The notes beneath the pieces are model-generated. The model did no database searches, was not told the origin of the DNA, and saw only the letters and a list, made by a program, of their open reading frames with translations. DNA of 64,000 nucleotides. Origin: Saccharothrix sp. NRRL B-16314. GTDB lineage: Bacteria > Actinomycetota > Actinomycetes > Mycobacteriales > Pseudonocardiaceae. Below, piece after piece: positions 8,973 to 20,108 of this stretch; position 1 is the first letter of the stretch; each line of letters starts with the position of its first letter. Where the stretch lies: positions 1-64,000 of the forward strand of contig NZ_JNXC01000029.1 of NCBI RefSeq assembly GCF_000716595.1. Reading direction: 5' to 3'. A program made the translations under genes and the position numbers.

Positions 8973-9872
8973 CTAGCGGCGGGCGTTCTTGTCGGTGCGC
9001 TCGGACTCTTCCCGCTGCTGCCGTTCGGCGCGCCTCCGCGCTGTCTCGTCCAGGAGTTCGCCCACGGTGCGCTGCGGCAGCGTGGGGGTGGGTGGGGTGG
9101 TGCTGTTGCGGAACCGGCGCAGCAGTTCCGTCCGGACGGTCGCGGTCTGGTTCTGGATGACGCGCAGCAGCAGGTGGTCCTTTTCGACTTCGGGCAGTGC
9201 CGTCACCCAGGTCGCGAGCTGTTCGAGGTCGTCGGTGGTCTTGTCGTGCGGTGGGCTCGCTTCGGCGGCGACTGCGAGCAGGTCGTCGTCGAGGCGGAGG
9301 AGGTCGGCCAGCGCGCGCTGCGCGGCGGTGAGTGTGCGCAGTCCGGTGGGCACGGGCGGTTCCCGGTCGTCGTCGGCGTCGCGGTCGAACGCTTCCTCGT
9401 CGCGTTCCCAGGTGCCGTACGCGGCGAGCCATGCCAGGTACAGCGCGCGGTGGTCGCCGGCGGCGAGTTCGTTCCGGACGTCGGTGATGGCGGACAGTGC
9501 TCCCTGCGGCTCGTAGTCCCAGTCGGCGGTCTCGTCGTGGTTGTGCAGGTCGAGGATGAGGTGGGTGTCCGTCGTCCAGGCCTCGACCTGCTCGTCGACG
9601 AGGTAGGGCTCGACTGCGTCCAGGTCGAGCAGAGTGCGCGGCAGGCGCAGCATGAGGCGCCGGGTTCCCCAGTCGGCGAGGTAGAGGTGCGCGTCGTAAT
9701 GGCGTTCCACCAGCCGGCACGGGTCGCCACTGAAGTCGCCCCACTGGTACTCGTTGACGAAGCTGGTGGCGGTGATCTCCGCGCGGGTGGACAGCTCGCG
9801 CACCTCGGTTTGGGCCTGCGCGTCGAGCGGCTGGTCGACCGCGACGAACTCGTAGTACTGGTACTCGCTCAA
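8973..9872 (-). CDS. Conserved actinobacterial hypothetical protein
   Basis: 299 residues if translation starts at TTG 9870-9872 (LSEYQYYEFVAVD...), which has GCGAGGCGG just upstream; the open frame could begin 15 codons earlier at an ATG, but that extension looks non-coding. The N-terminal third is beta-rich (FVNEYQWGDFSGDPCRLV, HYDAHLYLADWGTRRLMLRLP); the rest is helical with a long charged C-terminal helix (RRRAERQQREESERTDKNARR, likely coiled coil). I recall the SEYQYYEF opening from hypothetical proteins of other actinomycetes but know no function. The start codon overlaps the stop of an upstream broken frame. Confidence 0.6.
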   Translation of the reverse strand: MSEYQYYEFVAVDQPLDAQAQTEVRELSTRAEITATSFVNEYQWGDFSGDPCRLVERHYDAHLYLADWGTRRLMLRLPRTLLDLDAVEPYLVDEQVEAWTTDTHLILDLHNHDETADWDYEPQGALSAITDVRNELAAGDHRALYLAWLAAYGTWERDEEAFDRDADDDREPPVPTGLRTLTAAQRALADLLRLDDDLLAVAAEASPPHDKTTDDLEQLATWVTALPEVEKDHLLLRVIQNQTATVRTELLRRFRNSTTPPTPTLPQRTVGELLDETARRRAERQQREESERTDKNARR

Positions 9873-10117
9873 CGTCCGCCTCGCGTTGTGGTCTCGGTGA
9901 GGACGACCCGACCACACCCGCTGGCAGGGGGTGATCTCGTCGTTGCCCTCTCAATGAACTCGACGAAGGGCCAGCGGTCGTGCTCGCTCCAGCGGCATTC
10001 CATCCACCCGTTGCCGGCGGCGAACCCGAACACGCCGGTCCCGTCGCGCGTTCCGATGCGGCAGGGTACGGGTGGGAGGGTACCGCCGACTCGGTGTGCG
10101 GCGGCCGAGTAGTCGCG
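9869..10117 (-). pseudogene. Fragment of a small hypothetical gene without a start
   Basis: Reading leftwards from a stop at 10118-10120, about 82 codons remain open and end at TGA 9869-9871, overlapping the next gene's TTG start. The middle part looks genuinely coding (GVFGFAAGNGWMECRWSEHD, then RWPFVEFIER). No ATG lies before the middle of the frame and no ribosome site is visible, so the 5' part seems lost or frameshifted. A GTG start inside the frame giving about 50 residues is the alternative. Otherwise 9873-10332 contains nothing I can support. Confidence 0.3.
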
Positions 10118-10332
10118 TCACCAGGGAAACCGGCCGGTATCGCCACGGCCTGACCCGCCGCTGCCAGAGTTCTGTCGAACCGGGCGATTCACGCTGGGGA
10201 ACGGTCTGTTGTGCTGCAACGGATTGTCCGGTCGGCGTCGACATCACTGTTGTCGATCGACCTTGACTTTTCCGGTACGGCCGCCGGCCACTTCACCGCA
10301 GATTGCGGTTCACAGCCGATGATTCGGGAGCG

Positions 10333-11043
10333 TTATCGGCGGACGGAGGCGAGCAGGCCTACCGAGGGGAGCATTCCGCACGCGATGCGGCGTTCCTCGG
10401 CTTCGCGAATGGTGTTGAGGGCGTCGGCGGCGTGGGTGGCGGGCTCGGTCCAGGAACCGCCGCGTCCGTCGACCAGGCGCCACAGGATGCTGGTGTCCAC
10501 CGTGGTCAGGTCGGAACCAACGCGGCTCAGGGCGGTGAGCATGGCGGAACCCGGGTGGAGCGAATCGTGGCCACCGATCCATGCGTCGAGGAGGTCACCG
10601 GAGGGGTGGTCGGCATCCAGCAGACCTGCTGCGACCAGCAGCGCGCGGTTGTCGTAGACGAAATGTGCGGCGGCGTGGTCCACGCGTTCCCAGGCGAACT
10701 CCTCGATGATGAGTTGGCCGCCCGGCGCGAGCAATGTGGCGGCGTGGGTGAGGATGGCGTCGAGGTTCTCGGCGTGGTGCAGGGAGCGCGTGAACAGTAC
10801 GACGTCGTACTCGCCGGAGACGTCCAAGACGTCGGCTTCGATGACGGGCACTCCGCGCGTCCTCGCTGCAGCGGCCACCTCTGCGTTGCGGTCCACGCCG
10901 GTAACCTCGTAGCCCAGGTCCGCCAGAGCGGAAGCTAAGGCACCACGACCGCAGCCCACCTCGAGGATGCGAGCCGGGGGCGCGGGCAGCAGTGGCTTCA
11001 GGTGAGTGAGCGTATGAGGCACAGCAACTGTGGTCAGATCCAT
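10333..11043 (-). CDS. Class I SAM-dependent methyltransferase
   Basis: 236 residues. Motif I is LEVGCGRGALA (about 27-37), followed by the acidic ribose-binding residue in VTGVDRN, an IEADVLD motif and the post-motif LLAPGGQLIIEEF. This is a complete Rossmann methyltransferase of the UbiE/type-11 class. The C-terminal half is small-molecule-like rather than nucleic-acid-like, and the substrate cannot be predicted. ATG start at 11043. It stands alone, with no operon partner within 200 bases. Confidence 0.85.
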   Translation of the reverse strand: MDLTTVAVPHTLTHLKPLLPAPPARILEVGCGRGALASALADLGYEVTGVDRNAEVAAAARTRGVPVIEADVLDVSGEYDVVLFTRSLHHAENLDAILTHAATLLAPGGQLIIEEFAWERVDHAAAHFVYDNRALLVAAGLLDADHPSGDLLDAWIGGHDSLHPGSAMLTALSRVGSDLTTVDTSILWRLVDGRGGSWTEPATHAADALNTIREAEERRIACGMLPSVGLLASVRR

Positions 11044-11361
11044 TGCTGCGACGTTACATCCGGCCGGTTGCGTGCTGCACCTGTATTGCAGGGTGCGAGT
11101 CGTTGCGCGACTGACTCTGCCGGGGCTTTCGCCACTGTCGTGCGAGTTCGACCGGGGCGACCATTCATGGCGTGCGACTGCTGCTCGGTTTCAGGTCGGA
11201 TGTGCTGGAATGGGCAGACGGTGACGACCACGGGCTGTCCGTCGAGGAGTTCGTCTGGAGTCGAGCACCGCTTCGTCGCGGTTCAGTCCCTCCGGTCCTG
11301 ACTGCACGAGTCGGCCCGCCGGTCGAACCCGTCCGGTCGGGTGGGATGCCTTGGAGGTGTG
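11044..11361. other. Intergenic region without a supported gene
   Basis: 318 bases between divergent genes. A plus-strand frame at 11172-11285 has some coding character (LLLGFRSDVLEWADGDDHGL) but no start site, and it runs into low-quality sequence. I treat it as at most a gene fragment. A GGAGG for the following gene lies at 11353-11357. Confidence 0.3.
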
Positions 11362-11709
11362 GTGCCCAAGCACGACACGACGTTCCTTGATGGCAGTCGG
11401 TTCAAGCGTGTGAAGAACCCGGGCCGCAGCCGGATCGAGGCGGCCGTGCTCGCCATGGCGAGGGACGGCGTCCTGGTCCTCTCGGCGGAGCAGGACCACA
11501 CCTACATTCAGGTGTGGCAACGCCCGGATGGGATCTATCAGCTCGAACACCGTGCGGGTTCGCCGTCTGAGCACTACCGGACCCTGACGGTGTCGCCGGA
11601 GAAGGTCTACACGGCGTTCGATGCCTGGCGGCGAGGTGATGATGGCTGGGACGCCCCGTTCACCTGGCGCTCGATCGACTTCGAGGTCGAGTGCACGCAT
11701 GGCACGTGA
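11362..11709 (+). CDS. Small hypothetical protein
   Basis: 115 residues from GTG 11362, four bases after GGAGG (11353-11357); an earlier GTG at 11341 would place that ribosome site inside the gene. The protein is alpha/beta: a basic N-terminus (PKHDTTFLDGSRFKRVKNPG), a helix, then strands rich in aromatics (HTYIQVWQRPDGIYQLEHR). The size and composition are reminiscent of immunity proteins of contact-dependent toxins, but no toxin gene is nearby, and that comparison is only impression. Confidence 0.6.
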   Translation: MPKHDTTFLDGSRFKRVKNPGRSRIEAAVLAMARDGVLVLSAEQDHTYIQVWQRPDGIYQLEHRAGSPSEHYRTLTVSPEKVYTAFDAWRRGDDGWDAPFTWRSIDFEVECTHGT

Positions 11710-11733
11710 TCTCGGCGCGTGATCCCGGCAGGG

Positions 11734-12357
11734 TCAGGCCTGTGCCGTGTCCGTGTCCGGTGAGGACTTGGCCGCAGCGTGGACCTGGAGCAGGCTTTCG
11801 ACTCCGTGGAGGAACGTCTCGCAGATCGGTTCGGGGTCGGACAGGCAGCCGGAAGCCATCGCTCCGTCTCGCAACATGACGACGTGCCGGGCGGCGGGTT
11901 CGGCCGGTGCGTCCCCGATGCGGGCCAGCAGCGCGGTGATCGTGTGCGAGAACCACTCGCGGTGCGCGAGGACGGCTTGGTGAACGGGGTGGGCCGGGTC
12001 GGGGTACTCGGCCGCGGCGTTGAGGAAGGCGCAGCCGCGGAAGCCGGGTGACCGGATGCCGTCCGCGATGGAACCGGCGATGGCCCGGAGGACGTCGGCG
12101 TCCGGCAGCCCTCGGGCCATGATGGCGTCCACCTGGTTCCGGATGGCCTGGTCGGCTTCCCTCAGGTAGCAGACGATCAGGTCGTCCTTGCCGGGGAAGT
12201 GCCGGTACAGCGTGGCCCGGGTGACCTTCGCCTCGGCCACGATCCGGTCCACGCCGACGGAGTGGATCCCCTCCGCGTAGAAGATCCGGGTCGCCGTGGC
12301 GAGCAGCCGCGACCGCGCTTCGGAGACCTGACCGTGGACGTTCGTCATCATCGGCAT
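11734..12357 (-). CDS. TetR/AcrR-family repressor
   Basis: 207 residues from the first of several clustered ATGs (12355-12357). The N-terminal HTH is typical (RSRLLATATRIFYAEGIHSV, then GVDRIVAEAKVTRATLYRHF, then PGKDDLIVCYL). The C-terminal ligand domain is the type with GCAFLNAAAEYPDPAHPVH, often linked to small membrane or oxidoreductase genes. It is divergent from a membrane protein gene, and two GAACGTTC palindromes lie between them, so it probably represses itself and that gene. The inducer is unknown. Confidence 0.88.
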   Translation of the reverse strand: MPMMTNVHGQVSEARSRLLATATRIFYAEGIHSVGVDRIVAEAKVTRATLYRHFPGKDDLIVCYLREADQAIRNQVDAIMARGLPDADVLRAIAGSIADGIRSPGFRGCAFLNAAAEYPDPAHPVHQAVLAHREWFSHTITALLARIGDAPAEPAARHVVMLRDGAMASGCLSDPEPICETFLHGVESLLQVHAAAKSSPDTDTAQA

Positions 12358-12368
12358 GCTAACAGATA

Positions 12369-12433
12369 GAACGTTCAGTCTTGACGTGACGGCGAGGTGC
12401 TGACAGTCTCGGCTGAGACAAGAACGAACGTTC
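12369..12433. promoter_or_regulatory. Paired GAACGTTC operators between tetR and membrane protein gene
   Basis: The 8-base palindrome GAACGTTC occurs at 12369-12376 and again at 12426-12433, 57 bases apart; the second sits inside a wider symmetric run AGAACGAACGTTCT. The first is 11 bases from the TetR start and the second 27 bases from the start of the divergent gene, the expected placement for a TetR site controlling both. Binding is inferred. Confidence 0.55.
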
Positions 12434-12460
12434 TCCTCACCTGCACCCGAAGGAGCTCCC

Positions 12461-13018
12461 GTGGGTACCAGCACCGTCGCCGCTTCCAGCACCAACGCAC
12501 CCGCGCTACGACGCCTGTACTTCGCCCGTTTCGGCTTCGCCCTCGTCTGGGCCGGCCTGCTGTTCACGACCGCGTCCGAACTCGGGCCGATCAGCGTCAC
12601 GCTGCTCGTGCTGTACCCCTTGTTCGACGTCGTCGCCGCGCTCGTCGACGTGCGCTCGTCGCCGGGCGCCAAGCCCGCGTCGGGCCTGTACGTGAACATC
12701 GCGATCAGTGGGCTCGCCGGCATCGGCCTCGCCGTCGCTGCCACGTCCGGTATCCCGGAGGTCTTGCGCGTGTGGGGAGCTTGGGCGGTCGTAGCGGGCC
12801 TCGTCCAGCTCTTCGTCGGCGTCAGCCGCCGCGCGCTGGGCGGCCAATCGCCGATGATCATCAGCGGGGCGATCTCCGCGGTCGCCGGGACGTCCTTCGT
12901 GCTGCAAGCCGCGCAGCCCGACGCGTCACTGGTCAACCTGGCCGGCTACGCCGTCCTCGGTGGCTTGTTCTTCCTGGTCTCGGCGGTCCTGCTCGGCCGC
13001 TCCGCCAAAGCTCTCTGA
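12461..13018 (+). CDS. Small integral membrane protein (HdeD/DUF308-like)
   Basis: 185 residues from GTG 12461, preceded by AAGGAG. Six hydrophobic segments in three pairs are visible, for example FARFGFALVWAGLLFTTAS, VNIAISGLAGIGLAVAA and AVLGGLFFLVSAVLL, with few charges between them. This matches DUF308/HdeD-like proteins of actinomycetes, whose role is not defined beyond stress association. Divergent from, and likely repressed by, the neighbouring TetR protein. It ends 16 bases from the convergent STAS gene. Confidence 0.75.
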   Translation: MGTSTVAASSTNAPALRRLYFARFGFALVWAGLLFTTASELGPISVTLLVLYPLFDVVAALVDVRSSPGAKPASGLYVNIAISGLAGIGLAVAATSGIPEVLRVWGAWAVVAGLVQLFVGVSRRALGGQSPMIISGAISAVAGTSFVLQAAQPDASLVNLAGYAVLGGLFFLVSAVLLGRSAKAL

Positions 13019-13034
13019 CTTCGGGCGGGCCTGG

Positions 13035-13436
13035 TCAGCCGGCGGTCCGCTGCGCCGGAATCCGCGACACACCGCGCTCGACCGCGCAGGCCGCCTCGGT
13101 CAACGTCGGGTAGACCGACAGCCGGCGGTCCACCCCGGTGACCTGCAGCGGTCGCAGCACCCGGCGGCTGTCGGCCACGATGGCGAAGAACGTGCCCAGC
13201 TGCTCGGCCCGTGCGTTCGCGGCGATCAGCGCGGCGACGCCGGTGGCGCCGACGAACGTCACCCCGGTCAGGTCCATCACGAGCGCCGGCGGGGCGCTGT
13301 CGAGTCGGGCCGCCATGCGGGTCCGGAACGCCGACACCGTGCCGATGTCGATCGGCCCTGCGATGGAGCAGAACTCCACGTCCTCCTCGGCGAGGCGGTC
13401 GTGCGCGGTCTCGGCACCGGTGATCTCGTCCAGCAT
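13035..13436 (-). CDS. STAS-domain anti-sigma factor antagonist
   Basis: 133 residues, essentially one STAS domain. The core DLTGVTFVGATGVAALIAA corresponds to the SpoIIAA/RsbV loop in which a Ser/Thr is phosphorylated by the partner anti-sigma kinase; here the usual D-S-S is G-A-T, leaving Thr as candidate phosphosite. Such proteins release sigma factors by binding their anti-sigma kinase (family knowledge). No kinase or sigma gene is adjacent, so the partner is elsewhere. Confidence 0.85.
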   Translation of the reverse strand: MLDEITGAETAHDRLAEEDVEFCSIAGPIDIGTVSAFRTRMAARLDSAPPALVMDLTGVTFVGATGVAALIAANARAEQLGTFFAIVADSRRVLRPLQVTGVDRRLSVYPTLTEAACAVERGVSRIPAQRTAG

Positions 13437-13755
13437 GTGTTCGCTCCTTCGGGTCCGCGGGGGAGGGGACCGTCAGCAGACTGACCTCTTAGCCCTTTCA
13501 GGTGTATCAAGATCGGCCATCTGGGGTGGGTCTCGTACCGGCAAGTTACGGCGCATCCGAGGAGCCTTACAAGCCCTTCACCGCATCACTATCGAGTGAC
13601 CTGACCCGCCCGGAACGTCATTTCGTCAACTCTCCGTGACGACGCTGAGGGCGGCGTCCGGGAACGACGGCTGCCGCGCCACCTCCAGGGGGCGGCGCGT
13701 CCGGACCGCGGGGTCGACCTGTGCGTGGTCCGAATCGCGAAACTAGGCTTGGGCG
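13437..13755. other. Divergent intergenic region
   Basis: 319 bases separating the STAS gene from the TOPRIM-protein gene. A relatively AT-rich patch around 13485-13600 probably holds the promoters. I see no gene, repeat or hairpin that I can support. Confidence 0.3.
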
Positions 13756-14760
13756 GTGCACCTGGACCAACCTGAACTCGCCGAGTTGTGGCGGCTGGCC
13801 CGCGAGACCCTGGAAGGCGGCGGTCGGTCCGCGTTCAGCATCCGCGTCGAGGACGAGAAGACCGCCGCGGCGCTCAGCGAACTGCTGCGCAAGCCGGTCG
13901 CGCACCCGGCCCGCCGGCAGATCTCCCTGGCACGCCTGGACGAACACGTCCGCGCGCACGGCAGCACGCTGACCGAGGTCCTGGAAGCGTTGCACGGCAA
14001 GCCGATCGGCATGTCCACGACCGAGGAAGCGTCGACCGCCGACGCCGTGCTGAAGTTCGCACTGCGCGAGCACAACCTGCTGCACGAACCGTGGGCCGCG
14101 CCGTGGATCGCGCACGTCCGCCGGTACGGCAAGATCCCGCAGCCCGCGTTGCCGATGCTCGCCAACCAGGCCGCCGGGGTGCTCGGCAAGCTCGGGCCGA
14201 CGACGACCCGGTTCGCCTTGGCCGGCAACGACCTCGACGACGGACGGCCGCTCACCCGCATCGTGGGCAAGGCGCTCGAACTCATGGGCACGACCTGGGA
14301 ACAGGCGGGAATCCTCAGCGACGCCTACAGCGACCCGGTGCTGACCTCCCAGGGCTACCTGACGCTGAACGACACCCTCGAAACCCCGGAGATCACCGTC
14401 GTCCGCAGCCCACGCCTGCTCGAATCAGGCGTGCCCGGCCCGTTGATGGTGCTCCCGACCGGGCTCACCGCACAGGCCAAGCACCACCTCAAGGGCAAAG
14501 AAGTCCGCTGCCACAACGACTTCACGCCGGACGGCATCCGCGCGACCAACGAGATCCTCGCGTGGACCGGCGGCACGGCGTGGCGCATGTCGGCGAACGA
14601 CTACCGCGAGGCTGTCACCACGCTGATCGCCCGCAGTGTCGACCTGCCGACGTTGAACAGCCGGCCCGAAGAGGCCTCGTGGGATCCCGACCTGGCCCGG
14701 ACCATGGCCACCACGGGCCTGGTGGTCACCGAGGAGCACGTGCTGTCGTCGCTCCTCTGA
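13756..14760 (+). CDS. TIGR02679/DUF2399-like protein (JetD-type TOPRIM protein), orphan
   Basis: 334 residues from GTG 13756. The N-terminus (LARETLEGGGRSAFSIRVED, ISLARLDEHVRAHGSTL, TEVLEALHGKPI) resembles the DUF3323 part of TIGR02679 proteins. The C-terminus (VVRSPRLLE, MVLPTGLTAQAKHHL, EVRCHNDFTPDGIRATNEIL, AWRMSANDY) resembles DUF2399, the TOPRIM-like domain of JetD, the nuclease subunit of Wadjet plasmid-defence systems (family recognition from memory). The acidic HNDFTPDGIRA segment corresponds to the FDWPG-type catalytic motif, but with N and T/P substitutions. JetA, JetB and JetC, normally adjacent, are absent: neighbours are STAS and katG. A remnant or a separate use of the fold are both possible. 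Confidence 0.65.
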   Translation: MHLDQPELAELWRLARETLEGGGRSAFSIRVEDEKTAAALSELLRKPVAHPARRQISLARLDEHVRAHGSTLTEVLEALHGKPIGMSTTEEASTADAVLKFALREHNLLHEPWAAPWIAHVRRYGKIPQPALPMLANQAAGVLGKLGPTTTRFALAGNDLDDGRPLTRIVGKALELMGTTWEQAGILSDAYSDPVLTSQGYLTLNDTLETPEITVVRSPRLLESGVPGPLMVLPTGLTAQAKHHLKGKEVRCHNDFTPDGIRATNEILAWTGGTAWRMSANDYREAVTTLIARSVDLPTLNSRPEEASWDPDLARTMATTGLVVTEEHVLSSLL

Positions 14761-14844
14761 CGGCGGACGGCGGACGGCGGGACGACAGACGGCGGACGAC
14801 AGACGCCGAACGGTGGACGGCGCGAACCGTGACGTTCACGCGCG

Positions 14845-14881
14845 CGAGCCCGGCCGATCACTGGTGGATCGGCCGGGCTCG
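14845..14881. terminator. Strong bidirectional terminator between convergent genes
   Basis: A perfect 15-bp inverted repeat, CGAGCCCGGCCGATC (14845-14859) and its complement (14867-14881), with a 7-base loop. It lies between the end of the JetD-like gene and the end of katG. No long T-run follows, as is usual in high-GC actinomycetes. The 60 bases before it are a degenerate repeat of GGCGGACGG/GACAGACGG units. Confidence 0.8.
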
Positions 14882-14896
14882 TTGGGTGCAGCCGGA

Positions 14897-17624
<2,728 letters not shown>

Positions 17625-17660
17625 GCGACGACCCTAGCCACCTTGTCTGGAATAAATCAA
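17625..17660 (-). promoter_or_regulatory. furA-katG promoter, probably leaderless
   Basis: On the minus strand a -35 TTGATT (17655-17660) and -10 TAGGGT (17631-17636) are 18 bases apart, and only six bases separate the -10 from the GTG start. Transcription would therefore begin at the start codon. An AT-rich run around 17650-17670 overlapping the -35 is the place to expect the FurA box; I cannot identify its exact consensus here. Confidence 0.5.
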
Positions 17661-18005
17661 AATTACCTTCGTCATACCGCACTCGCGAACACTCCGCGTA
17701 GCTACTCCGCTACGCGAACGCACCGACTCGTGGGGTATCAGCGGCCGACCGGCGTCGTCCAGGTCTGCCGGCCCGCGACCGGACTTCCTCGGCACCGCGA
17801 ACAGCGCGATCAGCACGCAACGCAGCGGTGGGCCTCGCCGACTGCCGCCTCGTTGCCGAGCTGTGGCGGTGCGGGAACCCGTGACCGGCTCGGACCGTCG
17901 AAAACGCCGGAGCTCGTGGAACGGCCGCCGTCGGTGGAACGGGTGGAGTGCGGGTGGACTGCGAGTCGCTTCTCACCGGGATCGGATGTGGATCTAGTGC
18001 CGCAC
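17661..18005. other. Intergenic region upstream of furA and of the membrane-anchored protein gene
   Basis: No gene seen. A short symmetric run GTAGCTACTCCGCTAC lies near 17698-17713. The rest is ordinary high-GC sequence with no start site until the ATG at 18006. Confidence 0.3.
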
Positions 18006-19277
18006 ATGTCGTCACCGCCGCAGGGTGGCCCGGAAGTCCCGGAGCCGGGTCGCGGAGCGCAACCCTGGCCCGCCTACCCGGCTGGACCGGCGTTGCCACC
18101 GCCTGTGCCTCCGCAGCGCAAGAGCAGGGCGGTGTGGGTGGTCCTGGCAGTGGTGGTGGTGCTGGCGGCCACCGGGGTCACGGCCTGGTTGACCTTGAGC
18201 GGCGGTGGTGAGGAGCGGTCGGGCGGACGGTCCGGCGGTGACGTGGCCGACGAGGCAGGGTGCTCGGGCACCTACTGCATCGGCCAGTACCAGTACGTCA
18301 ACGCTTGCGGCCTCCTCGACCCGTCGAGCGCGACCGCCCGGATCGGCCCGATCGGTGACGAGGGCCTGCTGGTGCAGGAGTCGTTCATCGACCCGCTGCC
18401 CGCCGCCGACCCGGCATCGCCGCCCACGTGGCCCTTCGTGGTGCGGTCGCTCTGCGACATCAGGACGGTCGACCACGAGAAGGCGGTGTTCCGCTCCCTG
18501 TCGTTGGAGTTGGAGCAGTACGCCAAGGACGGCGTGGCGGAGGAGAAGCCCGCCGAGCGGGGCCGGTCGTTGCCGGGCCTGGAGAACGTCGCCGTGCAGG
18601 ACGGGGACGGTGGCGTCGAGGTGTTCGGCCGGGTCCGGAACACCCGCTTCAGGCTGAACCTCGTGTGGAGCAACAAGAAGCCGCCCATCCCCGAGTCCAC
18701 GCTCACCGCGCTGGTGGACAGCGTCGTCAAGGGTGTGGCCACTGGCCCCAGTGCGGCAGCGGACCTCGGTGAGCTGAGCGAGGGCGGGCGGCGGGTCGTG
18801 ACCGACGTCTGCACTGTGTTCACCGGTGCGGACTTCCAGGACGCGGTGGACTACGCGGTGGACCCGACCAACGTCGACCGCAGCTACAACACGACGTTGA
18901 CGGGTTCGATCACGGGGACGTGCAGGCGCACCACCGCCCCGCTCGACCGCGAGCGGCCGGCTCCCGAGGGCACCACTTACCTGAACGGGGCGATGTCGCC
19001 CAAGGTCACGGTCACCCAGCACCCCGATGCCGCGGCGGCGCGGGCGGCGGTGGCGAAGGATCGCCGGAACATCGCGGGCACGGTGGACATCCCGGGCATC
19101 GGTGACGGGGCGGTGTTCGGCACCGGCCGCTCCGCCTTCGTCCTGGAGTTCACGCGGGGTTTCCACCAGGTCCGCATCGACTGCGGGCTCTCCAACGGCA
19201 CCGCGGCCTGGACGCCCGCCGACATGCGCGCCCGCTTGGAACCCCTTGCCGCCGCCGTGGCGGCACGAATGCCCTGA
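18006..19277 (+). CDS. Membrane-anchored extracytoplasmic protein of unknown function
   Basis: 423 residues. The first 38 are proline/glycine-rich and cytoplasmic (PAYPAGPALPPPVPPQRKS), then one membrane helix (AVWVVLAVVVVLAATGVTAW), then an outside domain of about 350 residues. The outside part holds two similar-looking halves (each with an R-x-LCDI or TCRR cysteine region), suggesting a duplicated fold like the DUF3558-type exported domains of actinomycetes; I cannot confirm that match. An in-frame GTG three codons upstream is an alternative start. Neighbours give no functional clue. Confidence 0.7.
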   Translation: MSSPPQGGPEVPEPGRGAQPWPAYPAGPALPPPVPPQRKSRAVWVVLAVVVVLAATGVTAWLTLSGGGEERSGGRSGGDVADEAGCSGTYCIGQYQYVNACGLLDPSSATARIGPIGDEGLLVQESFIDPLPAADPASPPTWPFVVRSLCDIRTVDHEKAVFRSLSLELEQYAKDGVAEEKPAERGRSLPGLENVAVQDGDGGVEVFGRVRNTRFRLNLVWSNKKPPIPESTLTALVDSVVKGVATGPSAAADLGELSEGGRRVVTDVCTVFTGADFQDAVDYAVDPTNVDRSYNTTLTGSITGTCRRTTAPLDRERPAPEGTTYLNGAMSPKVTVTQHPDAAAARAAVAKDRRNIAGTVDIPGIGDGAVFGTGRSAFVLEFTRGFHQVRIDCGLSNGTAAWTPADMRARLEPLAAAVAARMP

Positions 19278-19316
19278 CGCGCCGATTCGCGTAGCGGGAT
19301 CCTCACAGGTGCCGGT

Positions 19317-19380
19317 GAGAACGGTGGCTGGTGAGAACGGTGGCGGCGAGGACGGTGGCGGCGAGGACGGTGGCGATCGA
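19317..19380. repeat. Short tandem repeat of about 15 bases
   Basis: Four near-identical units of the form GAGAACGGTGGCGGC / GAGGACGGTGGCGGC follow one another between a plus-strand gene and the end of the DJ-1 gene at 19443. It is non-coding in position. It may be slippage DNA or part of a transcription end; no hairpin is evident. Confidence 0.6.
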
Positions 19381-19442
19381 GGTGGTGGCCCGCCCGCCGG
19401 CGACCGGGCCGGGCCATCCGGGCGAAGGCGTGGAACCGGGGA

Positions 19443-20108
19443 TCACCCGGTGATCGCGGCGGCGAGCAGGCGGGCGAGGGTGGGTGCGGAGGCTGGGTTC
19501 TGGCCGGTGATCAGGCGACCGTCGACCACCGTGTGCGGTGCCTTGTCGGCCGCTCGGCTGTACACCGCGCCCCTCGCCTCCAAGGTGTGCTGGAGCGGGA
19601 ACGGGACGACGTTGGTCAGGCCGCGGGTGTGTTCGGCCTCGTGCGAGAACGCGGTCAGGCGCTTGCCGTACACGAAGTGGGTGCCGTCGGCGAGCGTGGT
19701 GTTCACCAGGGCGGCCTGGCCGTGGCAGATGGCGGCGACGACCCCGCCCCGCTCGTGCACCGAGCGGGTCAGGTGCTGGATGGCCGGGTCGTCCGGGAAG
19801 TCCCACATGGCACCGTGGCCGCCGACGTAGTAGACGGCGGCGTAGCGGGTCGGCTCCGCCTCGGCGACCGGGATGGCTGTGCGGACCTTGGCGCCGCCGT
19901 CGGCGTCGGCGAGGAAGTCGGCGTGCTCCGGCTCGGCGCCGATCATGGGCGGCGGTCCGCCGCGCGGCGACGCGAAGTCGACGGCCACGCCGGCCGCGCG
20001 CAACGCCCGCCACGGCTCGACCGTCTCGCCGAGGTGGTAGCCGGTGGGCGTCCTGGTGTCACCGAGGACGCCGTGGCCGGTCAGGACGAACAGGGCGCGA
20101 GGACTCAC
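19443..20108 (-). CDS. DJ-1/PfpI-family protein, class 1 glutamine amidotransferase-like (copy A)
   Basis: 221 residues from GTG 20108, with CCAGGAGG seven bases upstream; its GTGA start overlaps the MFS stop. The nucleophile elbow is AAICHGQAAL with the predicted reactive Cys, preceded by the acidic YYVGGHGAMWDFPDD segment. The long form with N-terminal LTGHGVLGDTRTPTGYHLGE is the Hsp31/YDR533c-like branch, which includes glyoxalase III-like and chaperone activities (family knowledge). It closely parallels copy C of the same cluster. Last gene of the minus-strand group 24306-19443. Confidence 0.88.
   Translation of the reverse strand: MSPRALFVLTGHGVLGDTRTPTGYHLGETVEPWRALRAAGVAVDFASPRGGPPPMIGAEPEHADFLADADGGAKVRTAIPVAEAEPTRYAAVYYVGGHGAMWDFPDDPAIQHLTRSVHERGGVVAAICHGQAALVNTTLADGTHFVYGKRLTAFSHEAEHTRGLTNVVPFPLQHTLEARGAVYSRAADKAPHTVVDGRLITGQNPASAPTLARLLAAAITG

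Noticed and set aside
11734..12936. Extended 400-residue form of the TetR protein
   Set aside because: The extra N-terminal part is antisense to the divergent membrane protein gene; the HTH begins at the ATG near 12357.
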